Source: Anaerococcus sp. Marseille-P3625
GTDB taxonomy: Bacteria; Bacillota; Clostridia; Tissierellales; Peptoniphilaceae
Direction of reading: 5' to 3'
Assembly (NCBI RefSeq): GCF_900232825.1
Contig: NZ_OCTP01000011.1
Location: 707,262-771,261, forward strand
Length of the DNA: 64,000 bases
In this document: positions 60,835 to 64,000 of the stretch, piece after piece
Numbering within the stretch: the first letter of the stretch is position 1
How the letters are laid out: every line of letters starts with the position of its first letter
Translations under genes and position numbers: made by a program
Notes under the pieces: model-generated
Seen by the model: the letters and a program-made list of their open reading frames with translations, nothing else
Databases searched by the model: none
Told to the model about the DNA's origin: nothing

Positions 60835-61477
60835 TATTTCTCCCCCTAATAATCATAGCTAGAAATGAAACTGTTAGAGAAATTGCCATAAGAATAATTC
60901 CAAGTTTGATACTCATTTGATAATTGCCCTTGTTATTTTCAAGAACAATGGCAGAGGTTAAAACTCTGGTTTTAAATCTTACATTTCCTCCAACTATCAT
61001 AACAGCTCCAACTTCTGAAATTGCTCTGCCAAAGCCTGTGATGATTGCAGAGATTACAGAAATCTTAACTTCCTTGAGCAATTGAAAATACATTTTCACT
61101 TTAGAAATCTTTAGTCCTAGAGATGTTTCAATAAAAGAGTTTCTAATACTTTCAACTGCTGGGAAAATATTGGCGGTAATAATCGGAGTTACTATCAAAA
61201 CTTGAGCGATTATTATAACTTTTTCTGTATAAAGCCAAGAAAGATGTCCCAAAACTCCGTTTTTCGAAAATATTAGATAAACCACAACGCCAGCTATAAC
61301 TGGTGGCAAGGATGTAAATGCATTTGTAATTATCTTTACATATTTGATGAATTTATTGTCATTTAATCCAAGGGTAAAACCCAAAAGGATTGCAATTATT
61401 GTCGAAATCAAAGTAGAAATAAAGCAAATCCTAAGGGTTAATACCACTATGGAAAAAATTTCATTCATATTATTCAC
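60806..61477 (-). CDS. tupB: tungstate ABC transporter permease
   Basis: 223 residues with about five or six membrane segments. FGRAISEVGAVMIVGGNVRF is the EAA-like loop that contacts the ATPase, with TRVLTSAIVLENNKGNYQMS after it, as in TupB/WtpB permeases. It overlaps tupA by 8 bases and tupC by 29 bases. Confidence 0.9.
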   Translation of the reverse strand: MNNMNEIFSIVVLTLRICFISTLISTIIAILLGFTLGLNDNKFIKYVKIITNAFTSLPPVIAGVVVYLIFSKNGVLGHLSWLYTEKVIIIAQVLIVTPIITANIFPAVESIRNSFIETSLGLKISKVKMYFQLLKEVKISVISAIITGFGRAISEVGAVMIVGGNVRFKTRVLTSAIVLENNKGNYQMSIKLGIILMAISLTVSFLAMIIRGRNNDKIKKSYS

Positions 61478-62417
61478 CTAAGAAAAATAGTGCTTGTCCG
61501 TATTTATCTTTTCCGTATTCGCTTATAAGTTTAGCTGCATGATCTCCTAGCATCCAATCTTGGAATTTTTTTGCAACGTCTGGATTTGTTCCCTTAACCT
61601 TATCTGGGTTAACAATTATAACTGAATAAACGTTCTTTAGAGAATCTGATTGGTCAACTAAAACTTCAAGGTCTAAATCATTTTCCATTGATAGGAATGT
61701 TGATAGGTCTGTTAGAGTGTAAGCTCCATTTTCTGATGCAAATGTTAAAGTTGCACCCATGCCATCGCCTGTTGCTTTGTAGTTATCTTTTTTAGATAAT
61801 TCGTCAACATTTACTCCAGCTTCTTCCCAAAGTTTTAATTCTTTGTTGTTTGTACCTGATTCATCGCCTCTTGATGCAAATTTTGCATTCTTTTCGTTGA
61901 TCAAAGCAAATGCTTCTTTGGCATCTTTGCCTTTGATTCCTGCTGGGTCATCTTTTGGTCCAACTATTACAAAGAAGTTGTGCATGAATGGTTTTCTTTC
62001 AAGACCGTAACCTTCTTTTACAAATTCTTCTTCTTTAGCTTTTGAGTGTACAAGGATTACATCAGCGTTTCCTGCTTTAGCATCTTCTAAAGCAGCGCCA
62101 GTTCCCTTTGATACGATTTCCATATCAAGACCTGTATCTTCTTTAAGAGCATCTCTTAGATATTCCATAAGACCTGAGTCGTTTACAGATGTTGTTGTTG
62201 TAAGTTTTACAACATTTTCTTCTTTAGAAGTATCATCTTTAGCATCTTCGTCTTTTTTGTCTTCTTCTTTGTTAGCATCCTCTTTGTTTTCTTGGCTTTG
62301 AGATTCTGTTACTTCTGTTTTTGTTTCTTCTTTTGTTTCTTCTTTTTCTTGATTGCCACAACCTGTTGCTATTAGTAAGGTTGCAACTGCAATTAGGTGA
62401 AATTTATTTAGTTTCAT
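61470..62417 (-). CDS. tupA: tungstate-binding lipoprotein
   Basis: 315 residues. The lipobox LLIATGC places the lipidated Cys at residue 20. An acidic, low-complexity linker (about 22-68) tethers the binding domain. KLTTTTSVNDSGLMEYL matches the TTTSxxDSGLL oxyanion-binding signature of TupA, and FASRGDESGTNNKELKLWEE the second ligand loop. Later segments (GMGATLTFASENGAYTLTD) also fit. TupA prefers tungstate over molybdate; the preference is inferred from family. Confidence 0.9.
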   Translation of the reverse strand: MKLNKFHLIAVATLLIATGCGNQEKEETKEETKTEVTESQSQENKEDANKEEDKKDEDAKDDTSKEENVVKLTTTTSVNDSGLMEYLRDALKEDTGLDMEIVSKGTGAALEDAKAGNADVILVHSKAKEEEFVKEGYGLERKPFMHNFFVIVGPKDDPAGIKGKDAKEAFALINEKNAKFASRGDESGTNNKELKLWEEAGVNVDELSKKDNYKATGDGMGATLTFASENGAYTLTDLSTFLSMENDLDLEVLVDQSDSLKNVYSVIIVNPDKVKGTNPDVAKKFQDWMLGDHAAKLISEYGKDKYGQALFFLGE

Positions 62418-62428
62418 ATTCTTTCCTC

Positions 62429-64000
62429 CTATAAAATATTTCCACTTTCATTTGTATTATACCCACCAAGCTCAGACATTCTAATTTTAAAGGCTTCTGA
62501 TCTTAAAATTTCTAGCAAATCTTTGATTGACTGAAGCTTCAAATTCTCTTTTTTGATGATAAATTGATATTCTTCATCTTTTAGGTAGATAAAGTCGATA
62601 TCCATTTTGATGGCTGCTGATTCTACTCCAATAGAAAAATCGCAATCGCCATTTTTTACAGCAAGAGCTGCGGATAGGTGAGTTGTAACTTCATTATCAT
62701 AGCCTTTTATGGTATAAGGGTCAATATTTTCTTTTTTCAAAAGATAATCAAAAAGCAATCTTGTTCCTGCTCCTCTTTGCCTATTGACCATTTTTTTATC
62801 TAGCAAATCATCTATGGTTTTTATTCCAAGAGGATTTCCTTTTGGAACATAAATTCCCTGCCTACGACCTACTACATTTATCTTTGAAATATTTTCTGGA
62901 TCGAAAAATAATTTTATGGCATCATTATTATATGTTCCATCTTCATCAAGCAAATGTGATGGAGCTATTAGGCAATTGCCCTCGCTTAGAGCCTTTAGTC
63001 CAGAAAGAGAACCTACATGAGAAGATGAAATCTTCGTTTGCTTTTTGTCTTTGGCAAACATATCATTTAGCAAGTCTACAACAATATCGTGAGAGCCTAT
63101 ACAAACAATTCTGTTGTTAAGAATTTCTTTGGCGATCGGCTTATGCAAAATTACATCTATGATATCACCCCTGTTGTAGCCTTCGATATTTCTATCGATT
63201 ATTATATAGCCATCAGATTGGGCAAGGGAAAATAAAGATCCCGCCTTTCTATCTAGGGGAGTTACAATTGTTTTGCCATCTACAAGGCCAAGTTTAGATC
63301 TTATATATTCTCTATTTTTTAGCGAAGAAATCACAGGTTTGGTAAGTTTTGCCTTTATTATTTCTTTGTCATCTTCAATTTGATTTAATTTTTTTAGGAT
63401 AGTAGGGATTACGATTCTTTCAAAAACTATGTGAGTTGAAACTGGATAGCCTGGAAGTCCTACAAAAGGGATGTCAAAAATTTTTCCCAAAATTGCAGGC
63501 TTACCTGGTTTTATGGAAATACCATGGACAAAAACTTCTCCTAGTTTTCCAACAATTTCGCTGGTAAAATCTTTGCTTCCTGCAGAAGTTCCTGCAATTA
63601 GACAGACAAAATCACATTCTTTGCTTGCCTTTACCAAGGCTTTTTCTATGGAATCTTTTTCATCTTTTACAATTGGATAGATAATTGTTTCGATGCCATT
63701 TTCAAAGGCCATACTTTTTAGCATGGCGGAGTTTGATTCTATAATTTTGCCAACGCTAAGCTCTTCGTCTTTATCGATTATCTCATTGCCTGAAGGGATA
63801 AGTCCAAGGATTGGCTTTTTTAAAACTTCAACTTCGTTGATGCCAGTTGCTATTAAAACAGAAAGGTCGACTGCTCTAAATTTGTGGTAGGATTCAAATA
63901 TCAAATCTTTTTCTATTACATCTTCACCTTGGATTCTAATATTTTCCCAAGCATTTACTGGCTTTAAAATCGTAATACCATCTTCTTCGATTTTTACATC
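62429..64000 (-). CDS. MoeA-type molybdopterin biosynthesis protein fused to a periplasmic-binding-protein-like domain (5' end outside window)
   Basis: The frame has no stop up to the window edge. Although a TTG exists at 63904, the upstream codons read ENIRIQGEDVIEKDLIFES, the conserved ENVRxxGEDV region of MoeA, so the real start lies beyond 64000. The MoCF-binding domain has ILGLIPSGNEII, LIAGTSAGSKDF and FVGLPGYPVSTHIVFE. From about residue 275 of the visible part a PBP-like domain follows (RIVCIGSHDIVVDLLNDMFA, NRQRGAGTRLLFDYL). Such fusions act in metal insertion into molybdopterin, and the PBP part may sense metal or cofactor. It is 11 bases upstream of tupA and co-oriented. Confidence 0.9.
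   Translation of the reverse strand, partial: DVKIEEDGITILKPVNAWENIRIQGEDVIEKDLIFESYHKFRAVDLSVLIATGINEVEVLKKPILGLIPSGNEIIDKDEELSVGKIIESNSAMLKSMAFENGIETIIYPIVKDEKDSIEKALVKASKECDFVCLIAGTSAGSKDFTSEIVGKLGEVFVHGISIKPGKPAILGKIFDIPFVGLPGYPVSTHIVFERIVIPTILKKLNQIEDDKEIIKAKLTKPVISSLKNREYIRSKLGLVDGKTIVTPLDRKAGSLFSLAQSDGYIIIDRNIEGYNRGDIIDVILHKPIAKEILNNRIVCIGSHDIVVDLLNDMFAKDKKQTKISSSHVGSLSGLKALSEGNCLIAPSHLLDEDGTYNNDAIKLFFDPENISKINVVGRRQGIYVPKGNPLGIKTIDDLLDKKMVNRQRGAGTRLLFDYLLKKENIDPYTIKGYDNEVTTHLSAALAVKNGDCDFSIGVESAAIKMDIDFIYLKDEEYQFIIKKENLKLQSIKDLLEILRSEAFKIRMSELGGYNTNESGNIL

Noticed and set aside
1-64000. CRISPR array
   Set aside because: No regularly spaced short repeats with unique spacers were found; the repeats seen are dispersed or paired.

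Overview
The window comes from a low-GC, anaerobic Gram-positive bacterium, most likely a coccus of the Peptoniphilaceae (Anaerococcus-like). Four things suggest this. Codon use is AT-rich with strong AGGAGG ribosome-binding sites. There are sortase-anchored surface proteins with Cna-B repeats. Tungsten-related genes and phosphotransferase (PTS) operons are present. The mnmE-mnmG-rsmG ... soj/parA-spo0J/parB order, with two perfect parS-type palindromes, places the right half of the window near the chromosome origin. dnaA is not in the window.

Layout. 1-1.7 kb: end of folA, an editing deacylase, a glutaredoxin-like protein and a TetR regulator. 1.7-3.8 kb: a phage-type lysin, a YvrJ micro-protein, an acidic micro-protein, a type I toxin-antitoxin locus (locus A) and a small sigma factor. 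3.8-9.2 kb: a lactose/cellobiose-type PTS operon with a MupG-like 6-phosphomuramidase. 9.5-12.6 kb: an accessory stretch with a truncated KilA-N gene, two unknown membrane proteins, an intact second toxin-antitoxin locus (locus B) and the decayed tail of an LPXTG gene. 12.9-30.1 kb: a 730-residue pilin-like protein and a 4,820-residue adhesin. 30.7-35.1 kb: a two-domain PPK2, a radical SAM protein and a dicarboxylate/amino-acid symporter. 35.3-41.6 kb: a mannosylglycerate-type PTS operon with a GH38 glycosidase. 41.8-50 kb: uracil permease, FtsH, a MarR regulator, thioredoxin, a tandem P-II protein with a DUF1538 membrane protein, and Pta. 50-59 kb: the parAB/mnmEG cluster. 59-64 kb: a shortened aldehyde:ferredoxin oxidoreductase homologue facing a tungstate ABC transporter and a MoeA-PBP fusion.

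The most informative signal is the pair of toxin-antitoxin loci (about 2.79-3.10 and 11.10-11.36 kb). Each has a short hydrophobic peptide gene with an SD-adjacent hairpin and a shared bidirectional terminator. A convergent promoter drives an antisense RNA of about 70 nt, and its 5' end is a direct repeat of the toxin start region. This is the architecture of the enterococcal par/Fst system. The repeat sequence differs between the loci but matches within each locus, which is what cognate RNA pairing predicts. In locus A a dispersed repeat appears to have inserted into the toxin 3' end and removed the stop codon upstream of the terminator.

The adhesin combines a putative thioester domain (Cys1143/Gln1257) with 16 Cna-B E-boxes, InlB-like repeats and a YPQTG anchor. 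No sortase gene lies in the window. GC-rich dispersed repeats occupy several intergenic gaps. No rRNA, tRNA, CRISPR array or transposase was recognised.
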